Origin: Verrucomicrobiia bacterium
GTDB taxonomy: Bacteria; Verrucomicrobiota; Verrucomicrobiia; Verrucomicrobiales; Akkermansiaceae
Assembly: GCA_030432565.1 (NCBI GenBank)
Contig: JAUIGV010000013.1
Coordinates: 62,001-126,000, forward strand
Direction of reading: 5' to 3'
Length of the DNA: 64,000 bases
A program made the translations under genes and the position numbers. Of the stretch, positions 9,172 through 19,115 are shown one piece after another (within the stretch, counting starts at the first letter, position 1; every line of letters starts with the position of its first letter). Under the pieces are notes generated by a model. It was not told where the DNA came from. It saw only the letters and a program-made list of their open reading frames with translations, and did no database searches.

Positions 9172-11343
9172 TCAATTCTGTTGAATAAAAAAGAATGCCT
9201 TCGGAACCGGCCCGTCCCCCGTATTGGGCACCGGAAAGTTGTGTGTTGTTAGATCGCTGTTCGGATCGGCATTGATCGAATCATTCAGTTCCACGTAGTC
9301 AGGCCGGTCCTCAAAATCCGAGGTCCAGAAGAGTGAATAGCTTCGTCCCGGCTTCGAAGTAAAGGTCAGCGAAATTATATTGGTCTCCTGGTCCACACTA
9401 ATCTCAGTCACTTTCAGGCCACTACCACCGGCGCCACCTGTTGGAATCATTGCCGCTTGGATCATCTCTTCGGTCAGCGCCTGATCAAAAACCTTCACCT
9501 CGTCGATCGCTCCATTGAAGCTCATCCCGGCCGGGTCGGGTGCATCCCGACCATGTCCACCCACGATGACGGGCAGGGTCTCGGAACCCAGAGTGCCTCC
9601 AGCTCCTCGAAGGGTCTCCTCGCCGTTGACGAAAATCACCTTGTCCGTCCCGTCATACTGGAAGGTCAGGTGGGTCCACTCCCCGGGGGTCACAATCCCA
9701 CCATTGTTGAGGTCATTCCCCCAACCACCGTAATGCGCGTGCGAGCCGTCCGCCTCGTCACGAATCCCGTGGTGGAGCATTGCGTTGTTCCCGGGGCCAT
9801 CTTCGGCTCCGAAGATCATATGGTCGCCCTGGGCTCCGCCCAGGGAGGTCGTGCCATTCCAGTTGATCCAGGCCATTGCCGTGTAAACACCGCCGCTGGC
9901 GCTCGAGGCACCCATTCCAAGATCGACTCCGGTCAGTCCGGTCTGAATGTAGGCATCATTCGCTCCGGTCCGGTTTCCCAAAAATGCCTTTCCAAACGTC
10001 GCATCCTTGCTGTCGACATAGGTCACCCCTCCGGCAACTCTCCCCGGAGTTCCAAGACGCCCCAGATTTTCAACCTCCGAGGCTCCCTCGTCATCAAAGC
10101 TGTAATAAAGAATGGGCTCGCCCGTTTGAACGGAAGGAAAATCCGTGGCATCATTTGGGTCGGTTCCGGCTTCGATCTCTCTCGCGTCGGAAAAGCCATC
10201 ATCGTCTGAGTCAGAATCATTTGGATCGGTTGCATAAATCTGAATTTCCTCACCGTCGGTTAATGTGTCATTGTCGGAATCCGGGTTATTAGGGTCCGTC
10301 GCGTGCGTTTCCAATTCAGCTCGATCATTGAGTTCGTCGTCGTCCGAATCACTGGACTGGGGATCGGTCTTGTGAATTTCTATTTCAGCAAGATTGCTCA
10401 AGCCATCAAGATCCGGATCACCTTCCGGGCCATCATCTCCCAGAGCAGAATTTGGATCCAGGGAGTTTGCCACCTCAACGCCATCCCAAAGACCATCGTC
10501 GTCAGTATCCGGATCATTGGGATCCGTGTTGTAGAGGGTATTTTCATCCTCGTCGCTCAAACCATCGCCATCGGAATCGTCTGACACCATCGAAGGAGCC
10601 ATTTCAGCCTGAATCATCTCTTCGGTCAGCGCTTCATCAAAAACTTTCACCTCATCGATCGCTCCATTGAAACTCATCCCGGCCGGGTCGGCAGCATCAC
10701 GGCCGTGTCCCCCGATAATGACAGCCAACGCCTCCGACCCCAGAGTGCCTCCGGCTCCGCGAAGAGTCTCAACCCCGTTAAAGTAAATCACCTTGTCCGT
10801 CCCGTCATACTGGAAGGTCAGGTGGGTCCACTCCCCGGGGGTCACAATTCCACCGTTGTTGAGGTCATTCCCCCAACCACCGTAATGCGCGTGCGAGCCG
10901 TCCGCCTCGTCACGAATCCCGTGGTGGAGCATTGCGTTGTTCCCGGGGCCATCTTCGGCTCCGAAGATCATATGGTCGCCCTGGGCTCCGCCCAGGGAGG
11001 TCGTGCCATTCCAGTTGATCCAGGCCATTGCCGTGTAAACACCGCCGCTGGCGCTCGAGGCACCCATTCCAAGATCAACTCCGGTCAGTCCGGTCTGAAT
11101 GTAGGCATCATTCGCTCCGGTCCGGTTTCCCAAAAATGCCTTTCCAAACGTCGCATCCTTGCTGTCGACATAGGTCACCCCTCCGACAGCAGTTCCGTCT
11201 TCCAGAGAACCTTCGTTTTTAACAACCTCTCCATTCTGAACATCAAAGGGATAATAAAGCAGCAAATCCCCGGGAGACTTTTGAATGGCAGCAGTGTTCA
11301 CTGCAACTGCAGCAATTGTGATAATTTTTGAGATTGAGTGCAT
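9172..11343 (-). CDS. Secreted protein with two near-identical LamG domains and a calcium-binding-type linker
   Basis: A protein of 723 residues. A signal peptide (residues 1-20) precedes a first concanavalin/LamG domain (about 25-235). An acidic linker (about 250-405) follows with repeats such as DSDGDGLSDEDENTLYNTDP and NDPDTDDDGLWDGVEVA, the thrombospondin type 3-like calcium-binding pattern. A second LamG domain (about 415-630) is almost identical to the first. The C-terminal 75-residue module ends PKAFFFIQQN and is related in pattern to the ends of the proteins at 3130 and 58905. LamG domains bind carbohydrate or protein ligands. The two domain-coding blocks (about 9530-10030 and 10690-11185) and a third at 15390-15840 are nearly identical in DNA. 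The product is probably an outer-surface or secreted binding protein. A strong terminator follows. Confidence 0.88.
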   Translation of the reverse strand: MHSISKIITIAAVAVNTAAIQKSPGDLLLYYPFDVQNGEVVKNEGSLEDGTAVGGVTYVDSKDATFGKAFLGNRTGANDAYIQTGLTGVDLGMGASSASGGVYTAMAWINWNGTTSLGGAQGDHMIFGAEDGPGNNAMLHHGIRDEADGSHAHYGGWGNDLNNGGIVTPGEWTHLTFQYDGTDKVIYFNGVETLRGAGGTLGSEALAVIIGGHGRDAADPAGMSFNGAIDEVKVFDEALTEEMIQAEMAPSMVSDDSDGDGLSDEDENTLYNTDPNDPDTDDDGLWDGVEVANSLDPNSALGDDGPEGDPDLDGLSNLAEIEIHKTDPQSSDSDDDELNDRAELETHATDPNNPDSDNDTLTDGEEIQIYATDPNDSDSDDDGFSDAREIEAGTDPNDATDFPSVQTGEPILYYSFDDEGASEVENLGRLGTPGRVAGGVTYVDSKDATFGKAFLGNRTGANDAYIQTGLTGVDLGMGASSASGGVYTAMAWINWNGTTSLGGAQGDHMIFGAEDGPGNNAMLHHGIRDEADGSHAHYGGWGNDLNNGGIVTPGEWTHLTFQYDGTDKVIFVNGEETLRGAGGTLGSETLPVIVGGHGRDAPDPAGMSFNGAIDEVKVFDQALTEEMIQAAMIPTGGAGGSGLKVTEISVDQETNIISLTFTSKPGRSYSLFWTSDFEDRPDYVELNDSINADPNSDLTTHNFPVPNTGDGPVPKAFFFIQQN

Positions 11344-11395
11344 GGTTGTGTGGCTAAATTTTACTTGCTAAGATTTAAGAAAGGCTAAGGGATGA

Positions 11396-14300
11396 TTACT
11401 CGGGTTGTTTGATCACCATCGTGGGTTCCGCCAAATCCGACTGATGGCGGCTCTCGCTTCCGTCAGGCCAGTTGACCAGGAGATCCATTTTTGTAGCACT
11501 CTCCGGTATCGAAATACAGATGGACGAAGGAGACTGCGAAAGGTATCCCCCGCCACCGTAGGTTTCCTCAATGCGGGTTTGCTTTGTATCAAAGCTAATA
11601 CGTAGCCGGGCACCAAGTGCGGTAGGGTTTCCGGACGCTCCAACGAGCTTTAACTGAATGGCATTTCCTTCTGCGCCCTTCTTCTCGAAGACGCCGACAG
11701 GACCGTTATTTTTTGCGATAACGAAATCCATTGCGCCATCTCCGTTCACATCTGCTCGGGTCAAACTAGCGGCATCACCCGGGACCCAAAGCCCGCTTTG
11801 CTCGGCCGGAATCGGATCAAAGCTGCCATCTCCTTTTCCGAGCAAAAGTTGACTCAAACCTCCCGACATTCTACCCGTTTCAACCTGGGGGCTGTGGAAG
11901 TTCTGCGCAAGGTAGAGATCCGCTTTCCCGTCATGATTCACATCGTCAACCACCACTCCAAACGATGGGGCGATTTGAGCAATTCTGGGCAGCACCTTGA
12001 AAGTGAAACGAATTGCTCCCCCGGCTTCGGAATCATTGATCAGAATACCCGATTCCAAAACCGCCGCATTCAGCTTGAGAGCAGTTTTCAGACGATCCGG
12101 CTTGTAGATATCAGTCAAAGAAGCTCCCGCAAACTGCTTGAAAGAAGTAAAGGTCTTTCGCAAGTGGGGCATGGCATTACTTGAACAGCTTCGTCCTCTT
12201 CCGGGATAGAGCACATCATCTTCGAATTCTGCCTCAACGATTCTCTTACGCCCCAGATTCTCAAAATCGCCGTAGTAAATCAAAGCAGGATGCTCCTTCG
12301 AAGCATGGTATTTGGTGTTCAACCCGAAATTGGTGACTGCATAGTCGATGTCACCGTCCCCGTCAAAATCACCTCCGGCAATGCCATTCCACCAACCCGT
12401 GAGATCGGCAATCCCGGTTCCCGCAGTGAGTTCGGAAAGCTTGCCTTCCCTGTTCTGAAAAACACGAACCGGGCCCCATTCGGCGGTCACCAGGAGATCC
12501 AACCAGCCATCCCCATTGACATCCGACCAGAGAGCCGAGGTGACCAGACCTTTGACATCCAAACCGGCATCCGAAAACTTCCCGTCGTCATTGATCAAGA
12601 GCTTACTCTGCGCTGGCTCCGGATAGGCACCCGGGATCTGACGACCTCCTACAAAGAGATCAACATCACCGTCACGGTCGAAGTCCGCGCCCACCACAAC
12701 CGAACCGCTTGTCCGATCGTCCGGAATGATTCCGTCATCGGCCGGGCGCAGCTTCCCACCCTCATTCAAGTAGAGTCGATCTCCCAATTCCGGGTCATCA
12801 GGTTCGAAGTCCGAACCACCGCTCACGACATACAAATCCATCGTTCCGTTGCCATCGGCATCGAACCAAAGACCTCCCATGTCCTCAAATCCGGCATCAT
12901 CAGCCAACGCCGGCATAGTCTTCCTCTCGAATGAACCAGCCCCCCCATTAATCCAAACCTGCCCCGCCGAACCAGCCGCTCCACCGAGCCAAAGGTCATC
13001 ATCGCCATCTCCGTCAAGATCACCCCAAGCCTGCCCGGGTCCAAGTTGGGACATTTTATTGGGCAACAAAGGTTGCCTCACAAAGTCATCAAACTCGTTT
13101 TCACGATGACCCGCTCCTTGAAGCGTTTCGGCCTTCACAAACATCGGCTCGGGATCATCTTCCGCGGGATCGACAGGAGCACTCTCACCGCCCTGGACAA
13201 TGGTGTAGTGATGGTTCGCTTTCAGATCGCCCACTTTCTGTCGATGACCGTCCGCCCACTCGATCATGAGGCTCTTCGGCTGGCGCTCCCCGAGGCCAAA
13301 GTGAACCGAAGGTTCGTTCGACGCCAAATAACCCCGCACCGGAATCAAACGCCGTTGCTGGGTCGTGCCGTCATCCATCAGGAGGGTCACCTTGGCTCCG
13401 ATGCCGAACGTGTTTGATTTTGACCCCCGAAGCGAAATCACCAAACGATTCCCACGACTGCTGTTATTGCGATAGATGGTTACCTTTTCCCCGAGATTGC
13501 AGACAATCATGTCCAGATCGCCATCCCCGTCGAGATCGGCATGAGCGGTTCCGAAGCTCATGCCGACATGGTCCAGTCCCCACTCCTGACTCACATTGGC
13601 AAACTTCAAGTTTCCCTCGTTCTTGAAGGCCAGGTTCTGCTCCCGTAGTTCTTCAGTCCCGGCACGCACGTGGCGATCCCATTCGGATTCATTGGGTTTG
13701 GGCTCCACTGCCGCATTATCCGATTCGTTGAAATTTTTCGACATGCCATTGGTCATGAAGACATCAGCAAGGCCATCACAGTCGAAGTCACTCAGCTTCA
13801 CCGTCCAGGTCCAATCTGAATTGGCCAGACCTGCCATCTGCGCCGCCTGCATCAGTCGCTCCCCGCCAGTTCCAAGGAAGAGGGCATTCCGCATATACTG
13901 TTGGGGGTTCGCCGTCCTCAGAAACTCGGCCTTGGCTCCCATCGAGCCCATATTCGTTTTCTGCTTGAAATGGTTCGTTCCCGACATATCGGCGATCAGA
14001 AAATCAGGCTTCTGGTCGCCGTTGAGATCGGCAAAATCCGCGCCCATCGAAAACCACGAGGTATGTGGCACGATGTCTTTCACCACATCTGTAAAAGTTC
14101 CATCTCCGTTATTTCGATAAACCCGGTCGGGATCGTCAAAATCATTTCCGACCCAGAGATCAACCCATCCGTCTTGATTGTAGTCCCACCAAGTCGCGGA
14201 AAGACCAAAACCAACTCCATAGATTCCGGACTCCTTGCTCACATCGACAAACTTTCCTCCGTCGTTTCGGAACAACACATCGGCCTGCCCCACTTTCTGG

Positions 14301-15130
14301 ATGTTAAAGATCGGGCGACCATCAGGAGCCTGACCGGATTGGAACGGCCTAAAATACAATCCCAAGGTCGGATCGGTGTATTTGATACGCCCGGCCCCAT
14401 TCACGACCTCGAAACGGAGAACATCTTCCGCCTTGGGCTGGCCTTTGGGTGAATGGTAGCGATTGGTGAGCAAATAAAGGTCCAAATCGCCATCCTTATC
14501 ATAATCGCAGAAGGTAGGCATGTGACTTGCACTCACGTGTGCCAAACCGAATTCGGCGGCCTTCTCCTCGAAAGTCGCATCGCCTTTATTCACATACAAT
14601 TGGTTGGGTTTGCCATAATTGGCCACGTAGATATCAAGATCTCCGTCACCATCGATGTCGATCATCGCCGCACCCGCGCCCCAGCTGTCACCACCGTGCA
14701 GCCCTGAGGCCTCGGTAGCATCCACGAAATTCATCGCACTCTTTTGCAAGAAAAGCCCATTTGCCGACGGGCCATTCGTGAAAAACAGATCGGGCAAGCC
14801 GTTCCCATCGAGATCTCCGACAGCCACACCTCCGCAAACTTTCTCCGTCGCGTAAAGATGACGCATCGGGTGGTCTTCCTGGATCAGATTTTGAAAGTCC
14901 ACACCGGTTTGGTTCGAAGGGAGACTCTCAAAGAGAGGTTGCCCGGCCTGCCCAGTGGGGCGGGTTTCCAATTCACGGCACCTGACTGGATTTGCTTCAC
15001 CAACCAATGGATACCCGGAGGATTCGGACTGATCTCCCGTCTCTGACCTTTCTTCGGGGTCAGAGCATGAGAACAAGAGACAAAACGGAAGACTAGGAGT
15101 TAATCCAGAGAGAATAGTACGCAGGTTCAT
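11396..15130 (-). CDS. Large exported FG-GAP/VCBS protein with two UnbV/ASPIC domains
   Basis: A protein of 1244 residues. An N-terminal hydrophobic stretch ends in LLFSC at residue 22, a weak lipobox. Many FG-GAP/VCBS repeats follow, each with the Ca-binding core DxDGDGDxDLxV, for example DIDGDGDLDIYVANYG and DLDGDGDLDMIVCNLG; they should fold into one or two beta-propellers. An ASPIC/UnbV domain lies at about residues 555-645 (FGIGAKVTLLMDDG, YLASNEPSVHFGLG). A second propeller set and a second, shorter UnbV-like end (about 1150-1240) suggest an internal duplication of the whole architecture. Such proteins are usually outer-membrane or secreted binding proteins. The gene lies between the two LamG genes on the same strand, 52 bp upstream of the double-LamG gene, so co-transcription with it is likely. 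Confidence 0.88.
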   Translation of the reverse strand: MNLRTILSGLTPSLPFCLLFSCSDPEERSETGDQSESSGYPLVGEANPVRCRELETRPTGQAGQPLFESLPSNQTGVDFQNLIQEDHPMRHLYATEKVCGGVAVGDLDGNGLPDLFFTNGPSANGLFLQKSAMNFVDATEASGLHGGDSWGAGAAMIDIDGDGDLDIYVANYGKPNQLYVNKGDATFEEKAAEFGLAHVSASHMPTFCDYDKDGDLDLYLLTNRYHSPKGQPKAEDVLRFEVVNGAGRIKYTDPTLGLYFRPFQSGQAPDGRPIFNIQKVGQADVLFRNDGGKFVDVSKESGIYGVGFGLSATWWDYNQDGWVDLWVGNDFDDPDRVYRNNGDGTFTDVVKDIVPHTSWFSMGADFADLNGDQKPDFLIADMSGTNHFKQKTNMGSMGAKAEFLRTANPQQYMRNALFLGTGGERLMQAAQMAGLANSDWTWTVKLSDFDCDGLADVFMTNGMSKNFNESDNAAVEPKPNESEWDRHVRAGTEELREQNLAFKNEGNLKFANVSQEWGLDHVGMSFGTAHADLDGDGDLDMIVCNLGEKVTIYRNNSSRGNRLVISLRGSKSNTFGIGAKVTLLMDDGTTQQRRLIPVRGYLASNEPSVHFGLGERQPKSLMIEWADGHRQKVGDLKANHHYTIVQGGESAPVDPAEDDPEPMFVKAETLQGAGHRENEFDDFVRQPLLPNKMSQLGPGQAWGDLDGDGDDDLWLGGAAGSAGQVWINGGAGSFERKTMPALADDAGFEDMGGLWFDADGNGTMDLYVVSGGSDFEPDDPELGDRLYLNEGGKLRPADDGIIPDDRTSGSVVVGADFDRDGDVDLFVGGRQIPGAYPEPAQSKLLINDDGKFSDAGLDVKGLVTSALWSDVNGDGWLDLLVTAEWGPVRVFQNREGKLSELTAGTGIADLTGWWNGIAGGDFDGDGDIDYAVTNFGLNTKYHASKEHPALIYYGDFENLGRKRIVEAEFEDDVLYPGRGRSCSSNAMPHLRKTFTSFKQFAGASLTDIYKPDRLKTALKLNAAVLESGILINDSEAGGAIRFTFKVLPRIAQIAPSFGVVVDDVNHDGKADLYLAQNFHSPQVETGRMSGGLSQLLLGKGDGSFDPIPAEQSGLWVPGDAASLTRADVNGDGAMDFVIAKNNGPVGVFEKKGAEGNAIQLKLVGASGNPTALGARLRISFDTKQTRIEETYGGGGYLSQSPSSICISIPESATKMDLLVNWPDGSESRHQSDLAEPTMVIKQPE

Positions 15131-15163
15131 CGTGGTAAAAGATACCGATTCTTAACACAGAAA

Positions 15164-15192
15164 GACCGGTCCCCAAAATTGGAGAACCGGCC
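15164..15192 (-). terminator. Weak terminator-like hairpin after the LamG PEP-CTERM gene
   Basis: Minus-strand GGCCGGTTCTCC / GGGGACCGGTC pairs imperfectly around ACCGG and is followed by TTTCTGTG. It lies 42 bp after the stop of the gene at 15234-16022 and just before the start of the 1244-residue gene. The T-tract is poor, so partial readthrough is possible. Confidence 0.45.
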
Positions 15193-15233
15193 TGCTAATT
15201 AAATGAAAGTCGGCAAGATCATCTCGCTCCCTC

Positions 15234-16022
15234 TTAGCGGCGACGGCGGAGAAAGAGAAAACCGGTCAGTGCAAGAAGGCCCATGGAAGACGGCTCCGGC
15301 ACATTGTTCATTGCTGCCATGATCGCAGCTTCGCTGAGGTCCTCATCATAAATGCGGACATCATCAATGAGACCGTTGAAGCTCATTCCAGCCGGGTCGG
15401 CAGCATCACGGCCGTGTCCCCCGATAATGACAGCCAACGCCTCCGACCCCAGAGTGCCTCCGGCTCCGCGAAGAGTCTCGACCCCGTTAAAATAGATAAC
15501 CTTGTCCGTCCCGTCATACTGGAAGGTCAGGTGGGTCCACTCCCCGGGGGTCACAATTCCACCGTTGTTGAGGTCATTCCCCCAACCACCGTAGTGAGCG
15601 TGCGCGCCATCAGCCTCGTCACGGATTCCGTGGTGAAGCATTGCGTTGTTCCCGGGGCCATCTTCGGCTCCGAAGACCATATGGTCGCCTTGGGCTCCGC
15701 CCAGAGAGGTCGTGCCATTCCAATTCACCCACGCCATTGCCGTGTAAACACCGCCGCTGGCGCTAGAGGCACCCATTCCAAGATCGACTCCGGTCAGTCC
15801 GGTTTGGATGTAGGCATCATTTGCTCCGGTCCGGTTTCCCTGAAAAGCCCGGCCATAGATGCCGTCAGCGTAGGTAGTTCCTCCGACAGCCGTCCCGTCA
15901 CCCAGGGTTCCGCTGTTTTCCGCGTTATCGTTGTCAAAAGTATAGTGAACGAGAAGGGCGGCACTGGCCACAGAGCTTCCCAAAAGTGGGGCAGCTGCCA
16001 GGAAAAGTAATTTTAGTCTCAT
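15234..16022 (-). CDS. LamG-domain PEP-CTERM protein
   Basis: A protein of 262 residues. It has a signal peptide (MRLKLLFLAAAPLLGSSVASA), one LamG domain (about 25-230) almost identical to those in the gene at 9172-11343, and a PEP-CTERM sorting signal at the end: VPEPSSMGLLALTGFLFLRR, that is the VPEP motif, a hydrophobic helix and a basic tail. PEP-CTERM proteins are cleaved by an exosortase (not in this window) and are typically exported into extracellular polysaccharide. In the double-LamG protein the same domain is instead followed by the FYxx/FFxx type of C-terminal module. The DNA of the LamG block forms a mosaic with the other two copies, pointing to gene conversion. Confidence 0.9.
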   Translation of the reverse strand: MRLKLLFLAAAPLLGSSVASAALLVHYTFDNDNAENSGTLGDGTAVGGTTYADGIYGRAFQGNRTGANDAYIQTGLTGVDLGMGASSASGGVYTAMAWVNWNGTTSLGGAQGDHMVFGAEDGPGNNAMLHHGIRDEADGAHAHYGGWGNDLNNGGIVTPGEWTHLTFQYDGTDKVIYFNGVETLRGAGGTLGSEALAVIIGGHGRDAADPAGMSFNGLIDDVRIYDEDLSEAAIMAAMNNVPEPSSMGLLALTGFLFLRRRR

Positions 16023-16612
16023 GATATTTGCTTGGGTGTTCTTTGTGTGGTTCTGTTATTCTGCGACCGGCGAAAAACTTTCCCCAATCGATAGAGAAGG
16101 CAAATTATGGAAAATCTCAATCCATGGCAATTCAAAAATGTCAAAAATCTGAATTAAACTTTCAATAAGCCCCTCAGCGACAACGAGACAGTGTCTAATC
16201 CCAAAAAACAATGCGCCTCCCCACTCGCAAAACCGCTTGGTTTCTCCGTCCTGCAAAAGGCATCCTTCAGGAAAGCATGCCCGACACCCCAAAGATTCCA
16301 ATTGCGATGGTGAGCCCCTTCTCAATCCACCCTCCTAGGCGATCCACAACAAAACCTCGTCGTCCCTGCACCTTTGTGCGATCCTTCTCCTGAACTTAGT
16401 CACTTAAGTTCGGGGCCCCTGCCAAAAAGAACTGGTCCCATCCGCCCCCGCAATTGCCCCGGCAAGGGAAACCAAAATTATTTCTCCGTCCTGTCCAAAA
16501 TCCCCTCACGCTCAAAGGCTGCGATTCCGGCCCCACCACCGTCTTACCTCTCACCGCGCGAGGCCAAAAAGTCCTTTTGATCTTCTCGGAAACAGCCGCT
16601 AAACCACCTGCC
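16023..16612. other. 590-bp divergent intergenic region with a small inverted repeat
   Basis: No gene is supported here. It must hold the divergent promoters of the LamG PEP-CTERM gene (minus) and the PDZ-type gene (plus). A perfect 7-6-7 inverted repeat GAACTTA / TAAGTTC lies at 16392-16411, a possible operator. In-frame codons upstream of ATG 16613 exist but give a poor, non-signal-peptide N-terminus, so I do not extend the plus-strand gene into this region. Confidence 0.5.
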
Positions 16613-18856
16613 ATGTTCACTCGAACCCTCTCCTCCCTCCTTCTGCTTTTCTTCACAAGTCTCCTGTCCCCGGCAATCATGGAGCGCGGCGACTACCCCT
16701 GGAAGACCGGCCTCCGAAGCTTTTACGATCAGGAAATGGCCAAAACCCTGGGCGATGCTTATTGGTATCTCAACCTCGGCCCCACCGGAATCCGGGCTCG
16801 AATCTACCCCGAAAAGCCCGACGAACTTGCCGTGATGTATGTCTTTCAGGACAGCAAATCTCCCGCGAAAGGCTTGGTTGAAATTGGCGACGTCATCGTC
16901 GGAGCCAACGGCAGGCAATTCAAAACCTCCCATCGCTTCGGCAGGAATCTTCCCGGCGGCGGTGGCTGGGACGGCCCCATGCTTGAACTTGCCGGCCACC
17001 TCGAAGACAGCCAGGGAAAGGACGGAAAACTTGAACTGATGGTCCGCCCCGGAGGCTCCCGAAGCACTCTCGAAACGGTGACCTTGCAACTCCGCCCGGT
17101 CGGGCGCTTTGCACCCACCTTTCCCTACCAGTGCAAACGCTCGGACCAAATGCTCACCGAGCTCTGTGACTTCATGGTGATGGACTACAAGTCCGATAAC
17201 TGGAAGAAGGCCAATACCTTTCACGGAGCAGCCCACGGACACGCCCACCAACTCCTTGCCCTGATGGCCAGTGGCGATAAAAAATACTCCAGGATCATCA
17301 AGGAGAATATCGCCCGCTACTACAGCAAACGCTACGACCCCGCCGGCGGGGGATTCCAAATGTGGAACTGGGGCTTCGACTCCATTGTGATGGGCGAATA
17401 CTACCTCCAGACCGGCGACCGTAAACTCGAGGACGCCATGGAATCGCTCGCCAAAGCCATGCCCGAAGGGTGCCACAATGGAGATGGCATTTACACCCAC
17501 CGCTCACAGATCAACATCCGGCTCCTCGGTCGCAAACCCTACGCATCCATCGCCGCGATTTCCGGCCTCCAGATGATTGGAATGAGCCTCTTCAAAGAAG
17601 CCAACCTTCCCTACGACGAACGGCTCTACCAAAACATCCACCAACACTACCTCAACAGCACTTCGCCCGAGGCCGTCAATATCGCCTACGCTTTTGGCAA
17701 TGCCGACAAGCTCAACGACGCGGACCTCTCGGCGAGGCACGCCATCATCAAGCTGGCCGACCCGAAGAAAGGACTCAGCGGGCGCGGGCCCGGCTATGTT
17801 TGCCCTACCGGAATGGCTGGCATTGGCGAATATGAACTGGTCTGGCCAACCAAAGCCGACCCACGCTGGAAGCCGACCGACTGGATTGAAAAAGAAGCTG
17901 ACACCAATATTCTCACCGAACACAAGGGCGAAGGAATTCGCCGCGTCGATCGTAATTGCCCCAAATACAAGGTCGCCGAAGAACCTACCAAATCCTACAA
18001 GACCACCCGCACCGGCAGCCACCTCGCCCCTGTCGGAATGGGAGCCGTCGCCCACCTCATCGGGCCGCAAGAAGAGTCCTGGAAATATCTCGGAACGCAC
18101 GCCGCCAACACCTGCGTGCTGGGACCCGGCAATGCTTTCGACGGACACGCCGCCTCCAATCTCCACGGATTCTGGAGCGTCGTCGGAGCTGCCCGAAGCG
18201 ACCAGCCAAAGAAGCTTCGCCAGTATTTTGACTATATGAAGACCTTTCTCATTCTATCCGAAACTCACAACGGCGGACTCATCCTCCAACCGTGGGGACG
18301 CGACCGGCCGAACTGTAATTCCGACGTCAGCTACGGACCACGCACCCTCCCGACAGCCACCGGAGCCATCCTTCTTTCGCTCGCCAAAAAGCAACTCCGG
18401 ATCACAGGCGCTGGCACGGGCGGTTCGGAAAAATCAGCCTCCGCAAAGTCCGCCCGCGTCGCGCGGAAGCTCTCCGAGAGATACATCCCCATGCTCGACA
18501 CCGCCCTGCTCAACGCCCTGGGCGAACTCAACCGCGCCGGAGAACTCAAAACCGTCCCGCTCACCCTATCAAAGGCTTCTTCCAAAGTCCTCCTCGCCAA
18601 TGTCGCAAGCGATGGCACTTTGACCTTTCAGGCCAAGCAAGGAAGCAAACAAGCCTCCTTCAAATACCAGGACCTCACCACAACAGATCACGCGTTCCTC
18701 GCCTGCCTCGTCGCCCGGTTCCGCCCCACAAATCCCGAAGCCCAGGTCTATGCCGGCATTTTCATGGAACGAACCGGCGACACTGAAGCCGCTGACACCT
18801 ACTACGCCAAAGCCGATCCCGAATTGGTCGGGCAAATCAGCAAGCTCTTCGAATGA
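16613..18856 (+). CDS. Exported PDZ-domain protein with helical-toroid-like body (DUF6288-like)
   Basis: A protein of 747 residues from ATG 16613, which gives a clean signal peptide (MFTRTLSSLLLLFFTSLLSP); upstream in-frame codons would bury it. Residues about 25-165 hold a tryptophan-rich start (GDYPWKTGLRSFYDQEM) and a PDZ-like segment (VEIGDVIVGANGRQF). The long middle (about 180-600) has repeated Ala/His-rich helices, such as AAHGHAHQLLALMASGDKKY and FWSVVGAARSD, in the style of alpha/alpha-toroid enzymes. The C-terminus is a TPR-like tail (MERTGDTEAADTYYAKADPE). I believe it corresponds to a DUF6288-type family of Planctomycetes and Verrucomicrobia; no catalytic residues can be named. 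It stands alone, divergent from the LamG cluster. Confidence 0.75.
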   Translation: MFTRTLSSLLLLFFTSLLSPAIMERGDYPWKTGLRSFYDQEMAKTLGDAYWYLNLGPTGIRARIYPEKPDELAVMYVFQDSKSPAKGLVEIGDVIVGANGRQFKTSHRFGRNLPGGGGWDGPMLELAGHLEDSQGKDGKLELMVRPGGSRSTLETVTLQLRPVGRFAPTFPYQCKRSDQMLTELCDFMVMDYKSDNWKKANTFHGAAHGHAHQLLALMASGDKKYSRIIKENIARYYSKRYDPAGGGFQMWNWGFDSIVMGEYYLQTGDRKLEDAMESLAKAMPEGCHNGDGIYTHRSQINIRLLGRKPYASIAAISGLQMIGMSLFKEANLPYDERLYQNIHQHYLNSTSPEAVNIAYAFGNADKLNDADLSARHAIIKLADPKKGLSGRGPGYVCPTGMAGIGEYELVWPTKADPRWKPTDWIEKEADTNILTEHKGEGIRRVDRNCPKYKVAEEPTKSYKTTRTGSHLAPVGMGAVAHLIGPQEESWKYLGTHAANTCVLGPGNAFDGHAASNLHGFWSVVGAARSDQPKKLRQYFDYMKTFLILSETHNGGLILQPWGRDRPNCNSDVSYGPRTLPTATGAILLSLAKKQLRITGAGTGGSEKSASAKSARVARKLSERYIPMLDTALLNALGELNRAGELKTVPLTLSKASSKVLLANVASDGTLTFQAKQGSKQASFKYQDLTTTDHAFLACLVARFRPTNPEAQVYAGIFMERTGDTEAADTYYAKADPELVGQISKLFE

Positions 18857-19051
18857 ACAGCGCGGGACAACAATCCCAGCGGCAAAGGGGCGAATGAATC
18901 ATTTTCCTTTGATCGCAACCGTAATTTAGAGACTTGGCAGCCCGAAAGCGAAGCCGGAATCGCCTTTCGAATTCGCAGAGAATCTCGAATCAAGCCGGTT
19001 CTTGTCCTCAGTTCATGAAATACCCGGGGAGATGGTCGTCTCACCGCCACA

Positions 19052-19084
19052 ATAAAACGCCCGACTGGATCAACCAGCCGGGCG
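19052..19084 (-). terminator. Terminator of the cytochrome b562-like gene
   Basis: Minus-strand CGCCCG-G-CTGG / CCAG-T-CGGGCG (19058-19084; one mismatch) with loop TTGAT is followed by TTTTATT. It lies 32 bp after the stop of the gene at 19116-19538. Confidence 0.85.
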
Positions 19085-19115
19085 GATTAAAAAGTTCCGA
19101 TTTTTAACCGAAATA

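Noticed and set aside
9500-11200. Large direct repeats as possible insertion sequences
   Set aside because: The repeated DNA encodes LamG domains in frame and has no terminal inverted repeats or transposase.
15234-16022. Exosortase or sulfatase-maturation genes near the PEP-CTERM and sulfatase genes
   Set aside because: None of the proteins in the window shows the exosortase membrane motif or formylglycine-generating enzyme signature; they must lie elsewhere.
16454-16612. Extended N-terminus of the PDZ-type gene from 16454
   Set aside because: It would bury a perfect signal peptide that starts at ATG 16613, and the extra 53 residues look like translated intergenic DNA.
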